Shown: positions 8,125-19,265, counted from the first letter of the stretch. The stretch is DNA of 64,000 nucleotides from CAWDMC01 sp963803295 (GCA_963803295.1 CAWDMC010000025.1:124001-188000); one strand, 5' to 3'. Notes: generated from the sequence alone by a model not told the origin. Numbers and translations are program-made.

Positions 8125-8491
8125 GCCTTCCTGATTCCTGCCCAAGAGGGCAGCGATGAATGGTCCCACGAGCGGCTCTGGGCTCGGCGGAAACGGGAGA
8201 GGCTGGTCCCTGAGACCCCCGTTACGGATAAGATGGTTGCCCACCTACTTTGGATCGGCGTCAAGCGGCACCGATCCGCCCTGCCTCCAGTTCCTCTCCA
8301 GGCGTCGCAGCCCCGGCAGTGCAATAGTGTTCAGCCTGCACTTTGTCTCCCTCTCGCCTTCAGAGGTGTCAATTCCACTTCCTACCTCCCCAAATGCGGG
8401 CGTGGTCAAGCCAAACTGCGGTAAATTGATTTTGGACCCGGTGTCCGTTAGAATTAAAGCTACAAGAAAAGAGCGAAAGGAGTTGCACGAA
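8125..8491. other. Intergenic region with leader of the first DsbA-like gene
   Basis: The frame of the next gene extends back to 8156, but its translation there is Ser/Pro-rich and unlike a protein domain, and the paralogue at 9849 has no equivalent. I treat it as untranslated. It carries a promoter candidate at 8426-8454. Confidence 0.5.
8426..8454 (+). promoter_or_regulatory. Putative promoter of the first DsbA-like gene
   Basis: TTGATT (8426-8431), 17 bases, then TAGAAT (8449-8454), about 38 bases before the GTG start and directly ahead of its GAAAGGAG ribosome site. Confidence 0.45.
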
Positions 8492-9670
8492 GTGTCTGCA
8501 AAATCTGGCGAGAAGCTCGGGATTGCGGCTGTGCTGACGGCAGGATTGGTTGTGGGTTTATCCTGGCTGCCGACGAGGGGAGCCGCTGATGCGAAGCAAG
8601 CCAACTCCGTATCGCACAATTCTGCGGCCCAAGCCGGCGCACATTCGGGAACTCATTCGACAGCGGCCGCGGCTGTGAATGGTGAGAGGGTGGTCCGCTA
8701 CATTCGCGAGCGCTTTGGGATCGCCGGAACCGTGAAGGTAAGCGTAGGCTCCATCGAGAACTCCGCTATCTCAGGCTACTACAAAGCCGTGATTGCCACC
8801 GATGACGGGAAAGCCCCCCAGAGTAAGAACATACTCGTCTCGAAGGACGGCCACTATCTTGTTATTGCCGAGACTTTCGCTTTGGGAGCGGATCCCAAGA
8901 CCGACATCGAGAAGGCGGTCCGAACCGCCTTCAAACTGCCTGACAACGTGCAACTGAGCGTCGGGCCTTCCCGCAAGAGCAGCTATCCCAGCTTGAATCA
9001 GCTTACCGTTTCGGCGGAACAAAACGGACAGAAGAAGTCAGAGGATTTCTACGTCGATTCGAATCAGCATACGTTCGTGCTCGGGGCGGTCTTCGACATG
9101 AACGTGAACCCTTATACGAAGGCGAAGAATACGATCAAGGTGGAGAACCAGCCGGCGGTGGGTGCGCCGGGTGCGCCGGTTACCATCGTGGAGTACGCAG
9201 ACCTGGAGTGTCCGATGTGCGCAAACTACCAGAAGTACTTCGACAGTCAGTTGCTGCCCAAGTATGGCAGCAAAATCCGGCTGGTGTTCAAGGATTATCC
9301 ATTGCCCATGCACGACTGGTCGAAGACTGCGGCCGTCGCCAACCAGTGTGCCTATCAGATGAAGCCTTCCGCCTACCATCCCTATCGAAGTCTGATTTTC
9401 CAGAACCAATCGGGTATCAATGCCAGCAACGTACGCGACCGCCTGCTGGAGTTGGGCGAACAGGCCGGACTTGATCGCTTGAAGCTGGCAGCGTGTGTCG
9501 ACGCGCAGCAGTCTTGGCCCCGCATAAAAGAGGACGTGGACGAAGCCAGCGCTTTGGGCGTACAGGGCACGCCCACGTTCTTTGTCAATGGACACATGAT
9601 TTATGGGGTGATGCCTGACCAGTTCGATAAAGTGGTGGACGATGCCCTTGCGGCGAAGAAGAATGATTAG
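8492..9670 (+). CDS. Exported DsbA-like thioredoxin-fold protein, copy 1
   Basis: The start is the GTG at 8492, with GAAAGGAG nine bases upstream; the paralogue starts at the matching GTG. An N-terminal hydrophobic segment (AAVLTAGLVVGLSWL) exports the protein. Residues about 55-200 form a domain I do not recognise, shared with copy 2 (VRYIRERFGIAGTVKVSVG). The C-terminal half is a DsbA/thioredoxin_4 fold with active site CPMC in the segment EYADLECPMCANY and the cis-proline loop GTPTFFVNG. It probably oxidises or isomerises disulfides outside the cytoplasm. It forms a tandem pair with the gene at 9849. Confidence 0.88.
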   Translation: MSAKSGEKLGIAAVLTAGLVVGLSWLPTRGAADAKQANSVSHNSAAQAGAHSGTHSTAAAAVNGERVVRYIRERFGIAGTVKVSVGSIENSAISGYYKAVIATDDGKAPQSKNILVSKDGHYLVIAETFALGADPKTDIEKAVRTAFKLPDNVQLSVGPSRKSSYPSLNQLTVSAEQNGQKKSEDFYVDSNQHTFVLGAVFDMNVNPYTKAKNTIKVENQPAVGAPGAPVTIVEYADLECPMCANYQKYFDSQLLPKYGSKIRLVFKDYPLPMHDWSKTAAVANQCAYQMKPSAYHPYRSLIFQNQSGINASNVRDRLLELGEQAGLDRLKLAACVDAQQSWPRIKEDVDEASALGVQGTPTFFVNGHMIYGVMPDQFDKVVDDALAAKKND

Positions 9671-9745
9671 CTAAGACCGCGCGGCAGGGCAACGCGAACC
9701 ACGAGCGAGCAGCGCACTCACCCCAACGAGCATGTCCGGCGCAGG

Positions 9746-9803
9746 CTAAGCTTTGGAATAATCCACTGGAATGGCACGCATGCCCATCGAACTCGTCCGC
9801 GAT
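9746..9803 (-). pseudogene. Relic of a thyX 3' end between the two DsbA-like genes
   Basis: The minus strand here reads like the last 18 codons of thyX (11057-11110): GGATTATTCCAA then a TAG, preceded by a GAG...CGATG...GCCATTC pattern at the same spacing. About three quarters of the bases agree, with a one-base length difference. It is out of frame with any gene and is best explained as the trailing edge of the segment that duplicated the DsbA-like gene. Confidence 0.6.
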
Positions 9804-9848
9804 CCCACCAGGGATTAAAGTTACCAGGCAAGCGAAAGGGTGCACTAA

Positions 9849-10988
9849 GTGTCTTTAGATCCAGGCGGGAAGCTTGGGGGAGCAGCTGCGTTGGCGGCGG
9901 CATTGTTCTTGGCTATGTCCGGGCTGGCGGCGAGCGGAGGTGTCCAGCCAAAGCGCGCCGCTTCACCTATTCCTTCAACACCGGCCGCGAGCGTGAATAG
10001 CGAGAGAGTGGTGCGCTATATGCGCGAGCGCTTTGGGATAGCCGAGACAATCAAATTGAGCGTAGGCTCCATCGAGAACTCCGCCATCCCCGACTACTAT
10101 AAAGCCGTGGTTGCCACCGATGACGGCAAGAAACCTCAGAGCAAGAATATACTTCTTTCGAAAGACGGCCATTATCTTGTTATGCTTTTGGCCGAACTTT
10201 TTTCGTTGGGAGCGGATCCCAAAACTGATATCGAAAAAGCGGTGCGAACCACCTTCAAGTTGCCCGAGAACGTCCAACTCAGCATCGGACCTTCCCGCCA
10301 AAGTAACTATCCTGGCTTGAACCGGCTAACGGTTTTGGCGGAGGAGAACGGGCAGAAGAAATCGCAGGATTTCTACGTCTCTTCGAACGAACATACGTTC
10401 GTGCTCGGGACAGTTTTCGACATCAACGTGGATCTTTATCAGAAAGCGAAGAGCACGATCAAGGTTAAGAGTCAGCCGGCCGTGGGCCCCGCTAATGCGC
10501 CGGTCACGATTGTGGAGTATGCCGATCTTGAGTGTCCGATGTGCGCGAACTATGAGAGGTATATCGACAGCCAATTGCTGCCCAAGTATGGCGACAAAGT
10601 CCGAATCGTGTTCAAAGATCTTCCTCTGGCCTTTCACGAGTGGTCAAAGACTGCGGCCATCGCCAATCAGTGTGCCTACGGGATGAACCCCTCGGCCTAC
10701 CATCCCTATCGCAGTTTGATTTTCGAGAGCCAGTCGACGATCAAAGCGACCAACGTGCGGGATCGGCTTTTGGACCTGGGTGAACAGGCCGGACTCGATC
10801 GCTTGAAGTTAGCGGCGTGCATCGACGCACAGGAGTCCTGGCCTCGCCTAAAGACCGATATAGACGAAGCCAACGCGCTGGAAGTCCAGGGCACGCCCAC
10901 GCTCTTTGTCAACGGCCACAGGATTTTTGACATACCGCCCGAGCAGTTTGACAAAGTGGTAGACGATGCCCTGGCAAACAAGAATTAA
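9849..10988 (+). CDS. Exported DsbA-like thioredoxin-fold protein, copy 2
   Basis: A 379-residue paralogue of the gene at 8492, alike over its whole length after the signal segment (LGGAAALAAALFLAMSGLAAS). It keeps CPMC (EYADLECPMCANY) and the cis-proline motif GTPTLFVNG. The start is the GTG at 9849, aligned with the start of copy 1. The shared unknown domain (VVRYMRERFGIAETIKLSVG) precedes the thioredoxin fold. Two diverged copies suggest different partners or expression, for example an oxidase and a reductase; that is inference. Confidence 0.88.
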   Translation: MSLDPGGKLGGAAALAAALFLAMSGLAASGGVQPKRAASPIPSTPAASVNSERVVRYMRERFGIAETIKLSVGSIENSAIPDYYKAVVATDDGKKPQSKNILLSKDGHYLVMLLAELFSLGADPKTDIEKAVRTTFKLPENVQLSIGPSRQSNYPGLNRLTVLAEENGQKKSQDFYVSSNEHTFVLGTVFDINVDLYQKAKSTIKVKSQPAVGPANAPVTIVEYADLECPMCANYERYIDSQLLPKYGDKVRIVFKDLPLAFHEWSKTAAIANQCAYGMNPSAYHPYRSLIFESQSTIKATNVRDRLLDLGEQAGLDRLKLAACIDAQESWPRLKTDIDEANALEVQGTPTLFVNGHRIFDIPPEQFDKVVDDALANKN

Positions 10989-11056
10989 TCCAGGTTGGAC
11001 GCAATCGAATCGCCGCCCAGTCGCCAACCTTGTCCTGACAAGCTGGGCGCCTCTGG

Positions 11057-11929
11057 CTAAACCTTGGAATAATTCACTCGAATGGCGGGCATATGGTCGG
11101 GCTCATCCACGATCTGGACATCGTGGAAAATGGTAGGAGCTGCCTTCTTTAGGACGCGGCCGACCTCAACAGCGAGTAACCGGATTTCCGTATCAGCGTG
11201 CGGACTGCCTCGCAGCTCCAAGAAATGACGCCAGGAACGGGCATTCCCGGTCACAAAGATTTTGGTTTCGGTGGCGTTCGGTAGAATCGATCGCGCTGCT
11301 TGGCGAGCCCACTTCCGGCGATCGCGTGGTGGCATCTCCGGATGCTTGGACTGGACGTACTCGGTGGTGGCGTCAGCCAACTCTTCGTAAGCCTGGCGAA
11401 CGATATCGATGGTCTTTTGCCACCGCGCTCGCAACGTGGCATCTTCTTGATAGAGCGGTGGCACAACGTACCGAGCGTCGCTCTCGTCCACGTAGCGCTG
11501 CGAGAGTTGAGAATAGCCGAATCCGGCACGATGACGGACAAGCTCATGCGTCAGGGCCCGGCTCACCCCGGTAATCAGCAGATTCCATACGGCGTGTTCC
11601 AGTACGCTGCCGTGTTTGGAGCTCAGAATGTTGTCGAGGTAATCCTGGTTCGATTTGCGTCCCTTGCCAAAGGACATATAGCAAGTCCGCCCCGCAATCT
11701 CATTCAGGACCTCCGCCGCAACTGTGGTATCGGTGGTAAAGCTGAGCCCTTCATCGTCGAGGAAACGTGCGAGTTCCTCCTCCACTACCTCCTGACGGCC
11801 CAGCAGGTAAACCTTCGGCTTGGTGACGTAGGGATCCAAGTTATCAGGTGATTTGAGGATCGGGCCCCTCGAGAGGTGGAGTGAGGCGCGTCGCGACTTA
11901 CCCCACTGACCCGGTGTCTTTCTATCCAT
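11057..11929 (-). CDS. thyX: FAD-dependent thymidylate synthase ThyX
   Basis: Makes dTMP from dUMP using methylene-tetrahydrofolate, FAD and NADPH, replacing ThyA. The ThyX signature is present as RHRAGFGYSQLSQRY, with the flavin-binding HGSVLEH and the C-terminal ETKIFVTGNARSWRHFLELR block. At 290 residues it is somewhat longer than many ThyX proteins because of an N-terminal extension of about 35 residues. It starts eight bases after rpmE, so the two form one transcription unit. No strong ribosome site is seen; translational coupling to rpmE is likely. Confidence 0.95.
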   Translation of the reverse strand: MDRKTPGQWGKSRRASLHLSRGPILKSPDNLDPYVTKPKVYLLGRQEVVEEELARFLDDEGLSFTTDTTVAAEVLNEIAGRTCYMSFGKGRKSNQDYLDNILSSKHGSVLEHAVWNLLITGVSRALTHELVRHRAGFGYSQLSQRYVDESDARYVVPPLYQEDATLRARWQKTIDIVRQAYEELADATTEYVQSKHPEMPPRDRRKWARQAARSILPNATETKIFVTGNARSWRHFLELRGSPHADTEIRLLAVEVGRVLKKAAPTIFHDVQIVDEPDHMPAIRVNYSKV

Positions 11930-11937
11930 CTGCCTAG

Positions 11938-12186
11938 CTAGCGTGCCTTTGCCTCCGCGGGCGTTGCGGCGGCAGGCTTGCGGATATTGGCGTACTTCTT
12001 TTGGAAACGCTCCACCCGGCCAGCGCTATCCACTAGTTTTTGCTTGCCGGTGAAGAACGGGTGGCAATTTGAGCAGATTTCAAGGTGCAACACGTCACTC
12101 TTGTAGGTGGACCGAGTTTTGAAGGTGTTCCCACAGGCGCAAACGACGGTCACCTCATGATAGTTCGGGTGAATATCCTTCTTCAT
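11938..12186 (-). CDS. rpmE: 50S ribosomal protein L31, zinc-binding type
   Basis: An 82-residue L31. The opening MKKDIHPNYHEV is diagnostic, and the CACG ... CSNCHPFFTGKQKLVD cysteines make it the zinc-containing form. A short Ala/Lys-rich tail is an extension. It is the first gene of a probable rpmE-thyX unit. TTTATGAAGAAGG at the start carries an AGGAG-like site in the short leader. Confidence 0.96.
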   Translation of the reverse strand: MKKDIHPNYHEVTVVCACGNTFKTRSTYKSDVLHLEICSNCHPFFTGKQKLVDSAGRVERFQKKYANIRKPAAATPAEAKAR

Positions 12187-12390
12187 AAAACTCCTCTGGA
12201 CGGACGATTCTTAATGATACAGGCTTAGGGCGAGACTTTCAACCCGAATTCGTTTGGTTCCGGATCCCGTGGATTGAAGCGTGTTGGAAGGCAGTTCGCC
12301 CCCCGTGGAACGGAATGATGCGCTAGTGAGCAGCTTCGCTTAGATCAGCTTCGCGTCCTGAGGAGTAACCCTCACCCGTCATATGGCGCT

Positions 12391-13341
12391 TCACGAAGGG
12401 ATCTCGCTCACCTGCACTCTTGGCAGGATACGAGCGATATCTTCCGGCTGGCAAACTCCTGGTCCCAACGAAAGCAAGTTTGCCGCGCCACAGGCCACGC
12501 CGAGCTGGACGAGCTCCGAAATCGGCTGTAGCTCAAGCAGACCCGCGGCTATCCCAGCCACTAGGGCATCACCCGAGCCGACCGCTCCCGTAAGTGCGTG
12601 ATCCTCGTCCACAGCTACGTTTGCCTTCAGGGCTGACCCATCGCGTGAGACTGCGAGAACACCCTCGGACCCTCGGGACACCACGACCAGATGAATGCCG
12701 CGATCGCAAATTTCCCGCGCCGCTTTGACGATGTGCGCCTCCGCTGACAGCGGTCGGCCCGCAACAAACTCCAATTCCTCGAGATTCGGCTTAACCGCGA
12801 ACGGTTGCCCTTCGAGTCCCAGAACGAATTCGGCGCCGCTCGAATCAAGGATGGTCCGAACCCGTTGTGCGTTCAGGCGGACGATAATCTCCCTATACAG
12901 CGACACCTCAGCTCCTGCGGGCAGACTTCCAGTCAGCACTACAACATCGTCCTGCGATACCGTCTCATGCACGACAAGATAAAGCCGCTCCACGTCCCCC
13001 GTTGTTATCTTGAATCCAGCGGTTCTGGTGTGAACCGTCCTCTTCGCTACCGGATCGTACACCGTCAGGTTGGTCCGGGTGGTGGATTCCACTTCCGTCA
13101 GTTGAACGCGTATGAAAGGCGATTGCAGCGTTTTGAACAGCGTGTGGGCATTCTGGCCGATCAGTCCCAATATCACGGCTTCCCCGCCGAGCGCCTCTAC
13201 TGTCTTGGCGACGTTCGCACCTTTTCCGGCGGGAAACAGCAGCCCCTCCGTCTCTGGCGACGGTTGGGGTGAACAAGGGTCGCTCGCTTCAACCACTCGA
13301 TCGATGGCGGGGTTTAAAGTGACGATGACTATCTTTCCCAT
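12391..13341 (-). CDS. PfkB family hexose kinase, 1-phosphofructokinase-like
   Basis: A 316-residue cytoplasmic kinase. The start IVIVTLNPAIDRVVE and the sugar-site FPAGKGANVAKTVEALGG are those of the 1-phosphofructokinase / tagatose-6-phosphate kinase subgroup. The C-terminal anion-hole and catalytic base motif reads GAVGSGDALVAGI, the usual GAGD aspartate being in GSGD. The phosphosugar could be fructose-1-phosphate, fructose-6-phosphate or tagatose-6-phosphate. No PTS gene lies nearby, which argues against a FruK role. Confidence 0.88.
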   Translation of the reverse strand: MGKIVIVTLNPAIDRVVEASDPCSPQPSPETEGLLFPAGKGANVAKTVEALGGEAVILGLIGQNAHTLFKTLQSPFIRVQLTEVESTTRTNLTVYDPVAKRTVHTRTAGFKITTGDVERLYLVVHETVSQDDVVVLTGSLPAGAEVSLYREIIVRLNAQRVRTILDSSGAEFVLGLEGQPFAVKPNLEELEFVAGRPLSAEAHIVKAAREICDRGIHLVVVSRGSEGVLAVSRDGSALKANVAVDEDHALTGAVGSGDALVAGIAAGLLELQPISELVQLGVACGAANLLSLGPGVCQPEDIARILPRVQVSEIPS

Positions 13342-13397
13342 GGCGCGTCGTGGCGGTCGCCTTCAGCTTTATACACTGGATTCCTAGCGGGCTCATC

Positions 13398-13640
13398 TAT
13401 TGAGTATTACAAATCGTAGTGACGGCCTTACTGCAGCGCCGGTGTCCCCACCGGCGTTTCCGGCGCTGAGAGCCTGCCCTGAGTGGAGCGAAGGGACAGC
13501 GCCGCTACAGTGAAATACCAGACCTCTGGTCTGGGCAAAACGGCAAGGAGCGTCGAATTGCAGCTATCATGTTTTTCAACAACTTAGCAATTCTGCTCGT
13601 TGGGAGAGTTGAGCGTCACTGTGATTTGTAATACTCAGTA
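13398..13640. mobile_element. MITE-like element, copy 1
   Basis: A 243-base non-coding segment with terminal inverted repeats. The left end, TATTGAGTATTACAAATC then GTAGTGAC, and the reversed right end, TACTGAGTATTACAAATC then ACAGTGAC, agree at all but about three positions over 26 bases. Both ends begin with TA, the target used by IS630/mariner enzymes. It holds no reading frame; internal GC palindromes lie at 13435-13510. A second copy is at 20850. Neither IS630 element in this window has these ends, so the mobilising enzyme is elsewhere. Confidence 0.75.
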
Positions 13641-13694
13641 ACAGCTTACCTCGCGGCATCACGTGTGGCGCCAATCGGAGCGAGCCTATTCTGT

Positions 13695-13700
13695 TATAAT
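13695..13700 (+). promoter_or_regulatory. Possible -10 box of comM
   Basis: A perfect TATAAT 40 bases before the comM ATG. No convincing -35 box is visible at the right distance. Confidence 0.35.
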
Positions 13701-13739
13701 CGGCGGTCCCGCACCAATGCGGGCTGCAAGGAATGTCCC

Positions 13740-15272
13740 ATGCTCTTCAAGACCTGGAGCGCCGCCGTTTTCGGTATCGATGCTTACCCAATCGAAGTGG
13801 AAGTAGACATCACCGCGGGTAACGCCTCCTTCATGACGGTGGGCCTGCCCGATGCGGCGGTACGCGAGAGCCGCGAACGAATTAAGAGTGCCATCAAGAA
13901 CTGCGGTCTGGAATTCCCCTTTCAGAATATCACTGTAAACCTGGCCCCGGCCGACGTGAAAAAGGAAGGCTCAGGTTTTGATCTCGCCATCGCCCTCGGC
14001 ATTTTAGGCACCACGGGCGTCCTGCTCAAGACTGACCTGCACAACTGCGTGTTCTTGGGGGAACTCTCGCTCGATGGCAGTCTGCGGCCGATCAAGGGGG
14101 CGCTGTCGATCGCGGCCATGGCTCGCCAAAAAGGAATCGGCCGAGTGGTTCTGCCCGCTGAGAATACACGCGAGGCCGCGGTGGTCGAAGATGTTTCGGT
14201 GTACGGGATGAGTTCGCTGGTGGAGGTGATCGATTTCATCAATGAGACGCGCGAGTTCACGCCGGCGCATGTCGATACCCACGAGATGCTGGAGCAGTCC
14301 AGCCGGTATAGCGTGGATTTTCGCGACGTCAAGGGGCAGGCCCATGCCAAACGCGCGATCGAGGTGGCCACGGCCGGCGGGCACAACATCCTGATGATCG
14401 GCCCGCCCGGCAGCGGCAAGACCATGATTGCCAAGCGTATCCCCACGATTCTCCCGCCCCTCACCTTCGACGAGGCCATTCAGACCACCAAGATTCATAG
14501 CGTGGCCGGCGTGCTGGAGGCCGGCACCGGACTGGTTGGCGTCCGTCCTTACCGCTCTCCCCATCACACAATTTCTGACGCGGGCCTGATCGGCGGAGGC
14601 ATTGTGCCGCGTCCCGGCGAAGTGAGTCTTGCCCACAACGGCTTACTATTCCTTGACGAGCTACCGGAGTTCCAGCGCAATGTTCTGGAGGTGCTAAGAC
14701 AGCCTATGGAGGATGGATCAGTGACCATTGCTCGCGCCAGCATGTCGCTGACCTTCCCGGCCCGTTTCATGCTGGCGGCAGCGATGAACCCGTGCCCCTG
14801 CGGATTTTTCAACGATCCTACGCGGCAGTGCACCTGCACACCTCCCCTGATCCAGCGCTATGTCTCGAAGATCTCCGGACCCCTGCTCGATCGCATCGAC
14901 ATTCACATTGATATGCCGGCGGTCAAATACCGGGAGCTGCGCGACGACGCCGGCGGCGAGCCTTCCGAGCAGATCCGGCGCCGGGTGGTTGCCGCGCGTC
15001 ATCGCCAGCTTAAGCGCTATGCCGGCGAGAAGATTTACGGTAACGCTCAAATGAGCTCGCGCCAGATCTCGAAGTTCTGCAACATCTCGGCCGATTGCGA
15101 GCGCTTACTCGAGAATGCCATGACCCGCCTCGGCCTCTCCGCCCGCGCTCACGATCGCATTCTGAAAGTGGCGCGTACCATCGCCGATCTCGAGGGGGCG
15201 GAGTCCATCAGCACGACCAACATTTCGGAGGCAATCCAATACCGGTCGCTCGATCGGAGTTACTGGACGTGA
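13740..15272 (+). CDS. comM: ComM/YifB family Mg-chelatase-like AAA+ ATPase
   Basis: In naturally competent bacteria ComM is a hexameric helicase that promotes branch migration during transformation. The 510-residue protein has the Lon-like N-terminal domain (VEVDITAGNASFMTVGLPDAAV, here cited by VGLPDAAVRESRERIK), Walker A GPPGSGKTMIAKRIPTILPP, Walker B LLFLDELPEF, and the C-terminal Mg_chelatase_C region. The ATG at 13740 begins the family's usual MLFKTWSAAVFGID and has AAGGA upstream; the longer frame from 13665 is not used. Its last 118 bases are repeated in damaged form at 16206, on the far side of a toxin-antitoxin module. Confidence 0.93.
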   Translation: MLFKTWSAAVFGIDAYPIEVEVDITAGNASFMTVGLPDAAVRESRERIKSAIKNCGLEFPFQNITVNLAPADVKKEGSGFDLAIALGILGTTGVLLKTDLHNCVFLGELSLDGSLRPIKGALSIAAMARQKGIGRVVLPAENTREAAVVEDVSVYGMSSLVEVIDFINETREFTPAHVDTHEMLEQSSRYSVDFRDVKGQAHAKRAIEVATAGGHNILMIGPPGSGKTMIAKRIPTILPPLTFDEAIQTTKIHSVAGVLEAGTGLVGVRPYRSPHHTISDAGLIGGGIVPRPGEVSLAHNGLLFLDELPEFQRNVLEVLRQPMEDGSVTIARASMSLTFPARFMLAAAMNPCPCGFFNDPTRQCTCTPPLIQRYVSKISGPLLDRIDIHIDMPAVKYRELRDDAGGEPSEQIRRRVVAARHRQLKRYAGEKIYGNAQMSSRQISKFCNISADCERLLENAMTRLGLSARAHDRILKVARTIADLEGAESISTTNISEAIQYRSLDRSYWT

Positions 15273-15413
15273 GGGTAGAAGAATTTCTCACTCGCAAACA
15301 CGGGGACAGATCTGGCGCCTCGAGGCGATGCCAGGCACATGCCCAAACCGTTGCCGGAAATTGTCAGACCGGGAACGGAAGGGCAACGGAGGGAGCACTC
15401 ATCTTGCCCCGCT

Positions 15414-15839
15414 TTATGGAGTTTTCACCAGGGCGGCGATTTCCGGCCCGAGGTGTGTGAAATGTTTCAGGTTCCAAGTGTAAATACTTTCCGCCTTGGC
15501 TTTCATGGCACAGGCAGCAAGAAGGTAATCGTAGATTCCGCCACCGCTGACACCGGCAGCCGACGCAGCTTCGATGATCCTGAAGTATTCGTCCTGGTCC
15601 AGCGCCACAATCGTCAGGCGCTCATGGACATTACCCAGAAACAGCAACGCCTCGTCGCTACTCGCGCGGTCCTTGCCGGGCATCCCGGTGAGCACGGAAT
15701 AGACCTCCGCGAGGCTGTGCGCCGCCACACACGCGTTTTTCTTGTCCTGGCGGACGAACAACCCGAAACTTGGCTCATGGTGCTCATGGTCGCCGTAGAA
15801 GGTGGCGACTAGCACCGAAGTATCGAGGAAAGCTTTCAT
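15414..15839 (-). CDS. PIN domain ribonuclease toxin, VapC type
   Basis: A 141-residue PIN toxin that would cleave RNA when unbalanced. The acidic residues are in place: MKAFLDTSVLVA (first Asp), SLAEVYSVLTG (Glu) and GGGIYDYLLAACA (third Asp), with a final Asn/Asp-like site in YTWNLKHF. Its ATG overlaps the antitoxin stop by four bases (ATGA), the normal layout for a toxin following its antitoxin. The module lies between comM and a duplicated comM 3' end. Confidence 0.9.
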   Translation of the reverse strand: MKAFLDTSVLVATFYGDHEHHEPSFGLFVRQDKKNACVAAHSLAEVYSVLTGMPGKDRASSDEALLFLGNVHERLTIVALDQDEYFRIIEAASAAGVSGGGIYDYLLAACAMKAKAESIYTWNLKHFTHLGPEIAALVKTP

Positions 15840-16111
15840 CGGCCGTGCCCGCGATTTTCGCGGTCGCGGCAGTCGCGGATGTCCCAGAGGGCTTTATCGG
15901 TGGCCGCGGCGAAGAGTTGCTTTCCGCGGCGGAATACCCATACGCCGCGCTCTTTTCGAAGTGGAGATGCGGATCGCACCGGACGCAAGGTTACGCGTTC
16001 CCCTTCGGACTCAAGCTCAAGCGTGTCGCCTGGCTCAAGATGCAGCTCGTCGCGCAGCGTCTTGGGTATCACGACGCGTCCGGCCCTGTCGAGGGTGACA
16101 GTAGTATTCAT
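15836..16111 (-). CDS. AbrB/MazE-type antitoxin (SpoVT-AbrB fold)
   Basis: A 91-residue protein starting MNTTVTLDRAGRVVIPKTLR, the classic swapped-hairpin DNA-binding domain, then DELHLEPGDTLELESEG. The C-terminal half should wrap the PIN toxin. The start at 16111 is chosen because the AbrB fold begins there; the longer frame to 16267 runs into the comM duplicate. It overlaps the toxin by four bases, so the two are co-translated and probably autoregulated. Confidence 0.88.
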   Translation of the reverse strand: MNTTVTLDRAGRVVIPKTLRDELHLEPGDTLELESEGERVTLRPVRSASPLRKERGVWVFRRGKQLFAAATDKALWDIRDCRDRENRGHGR

Positions 16112-16205
16112 GCTGGCATAATATAGTGGGAGCACCCATTTGTCAAATGTCATTGGATGCGCGACGCAGGAAGGGTACTTTCCGTGGTTTGCGGAACGGC
16201 AACAG

Positions 16206-16330
16206 AATCGTATCCTGAAAGTGGCGCGCACCATCGCCGACCTCGAGGGTGCGGAGTCCAACAGCACTTACCAATATTTCGGAAGCTATCCAATACCGGT
16301 CGCTCGATCGGAGTTTGCTGGACTTGACGC
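16206..16330 (+). pseudogene. Damaged duplicate of the comM 3' end
   Basis: Bases 16206-16330 repeat comM 15155-15275: TCCTGAAAGTGGCGCG, CCATCGCCGA, CTCGAGGG, GCGGAGTCCA and CCAATACCGGTCGCTCG all recur in the same order and spacing, at roughly 85% identity with small indels. No frame survives. Together with intact comM it brackets the PIN/AbrB module. Confidence 0.85.
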
Positions 16331-16393
16331 GCGTTATTGCGGCACTAGGGTAAACGGAGTGGCCCACCCTGCCGATAAGCATTAGGTACAGGT

Positions 16394-18664
<2,271 letters not shown>

Positions 18665-19265
18665 AGGGCTTTACGGGATTGCCGTGCATGCAATTGAGCT
18701 TTTCAGCCGCTTCTTTTCACTCTACACGCTCAGATCATAGAAGCGCCGTTGCCAGACGCGATAGGGACCATGAAGATGGACAGGGGGGCAGGGTAAGGTC
18801 GGCCGGCATTCTCTAGCACCAAGGCAAATCGCGATGGGCCTGAAGGTGGTAGCTACGGCACGTCACTGGTCGTTACTGGTGCCGTGGGCTTGTCGATCTC
18901 CGGAACCCGCAGAAGCCCACAGCATCAAGAGCATGCTGTGGCTACCTGCTCCAACCCGTGATAATGGTGCTGCCGGGGCATGCAGGGAGCGAGCGTAGCG
19001 CAGACTTTCGCTTCCCAGAAAGTCTGCGGCTTGTCGCTCGATGTGACCGTACTATGGCCCCCCAGATGGTAGAGTCGCAATGCACAGTCTTCGAATGCCA
19101 GTACCATTTTCGGCATCTATGAGGTTAGCGCGCCTCCTCACTGCCAGGGAAATCTCGATGGCGAGGGAAAAGCCGCAGACTTTGAAAAGCACAAAGTCTG
19201 ATGCGCTACGCTTGCTCTGAAGAACTGGATTGACGCCCCCCCATAAATATGGGACCATCGTGGGC
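18665..19265. other. 600-base region without a gene
   Basis: It holds the GTAG-footed palindrome pair at 18848-18946. It also contains a dispersed inverted motif, AGTCTGCGGCTT (19022-19033) and AAGCCGCAGACTTT (19172-19185), of unknown meaning. No coding frame looks real. Confidence 0.5.
18848..18946. repeat. REP/BIME-like pair of GTAG-footed palindromes, third type
   Basis: The left arm begins GGTAGCTACGGCAC and folds with GTGCCGTGGGCT. The right arm, read from the other strand, begins GGTAGCCACAGCATG and folds with ATGCTGTGGGCT. The two face each other with their GTAG ends outermost, as BIMEs do. The sequence differs from the two REP families at 28-33 kb. Confidence 0.55.

Noticed and set aside
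8156..8491. N-terminal extension of the first DsbA-like protein
   Set aside because: Non-protein-like composition, absent in the paralogue, and a good ribosome site precedes the internal GTG.
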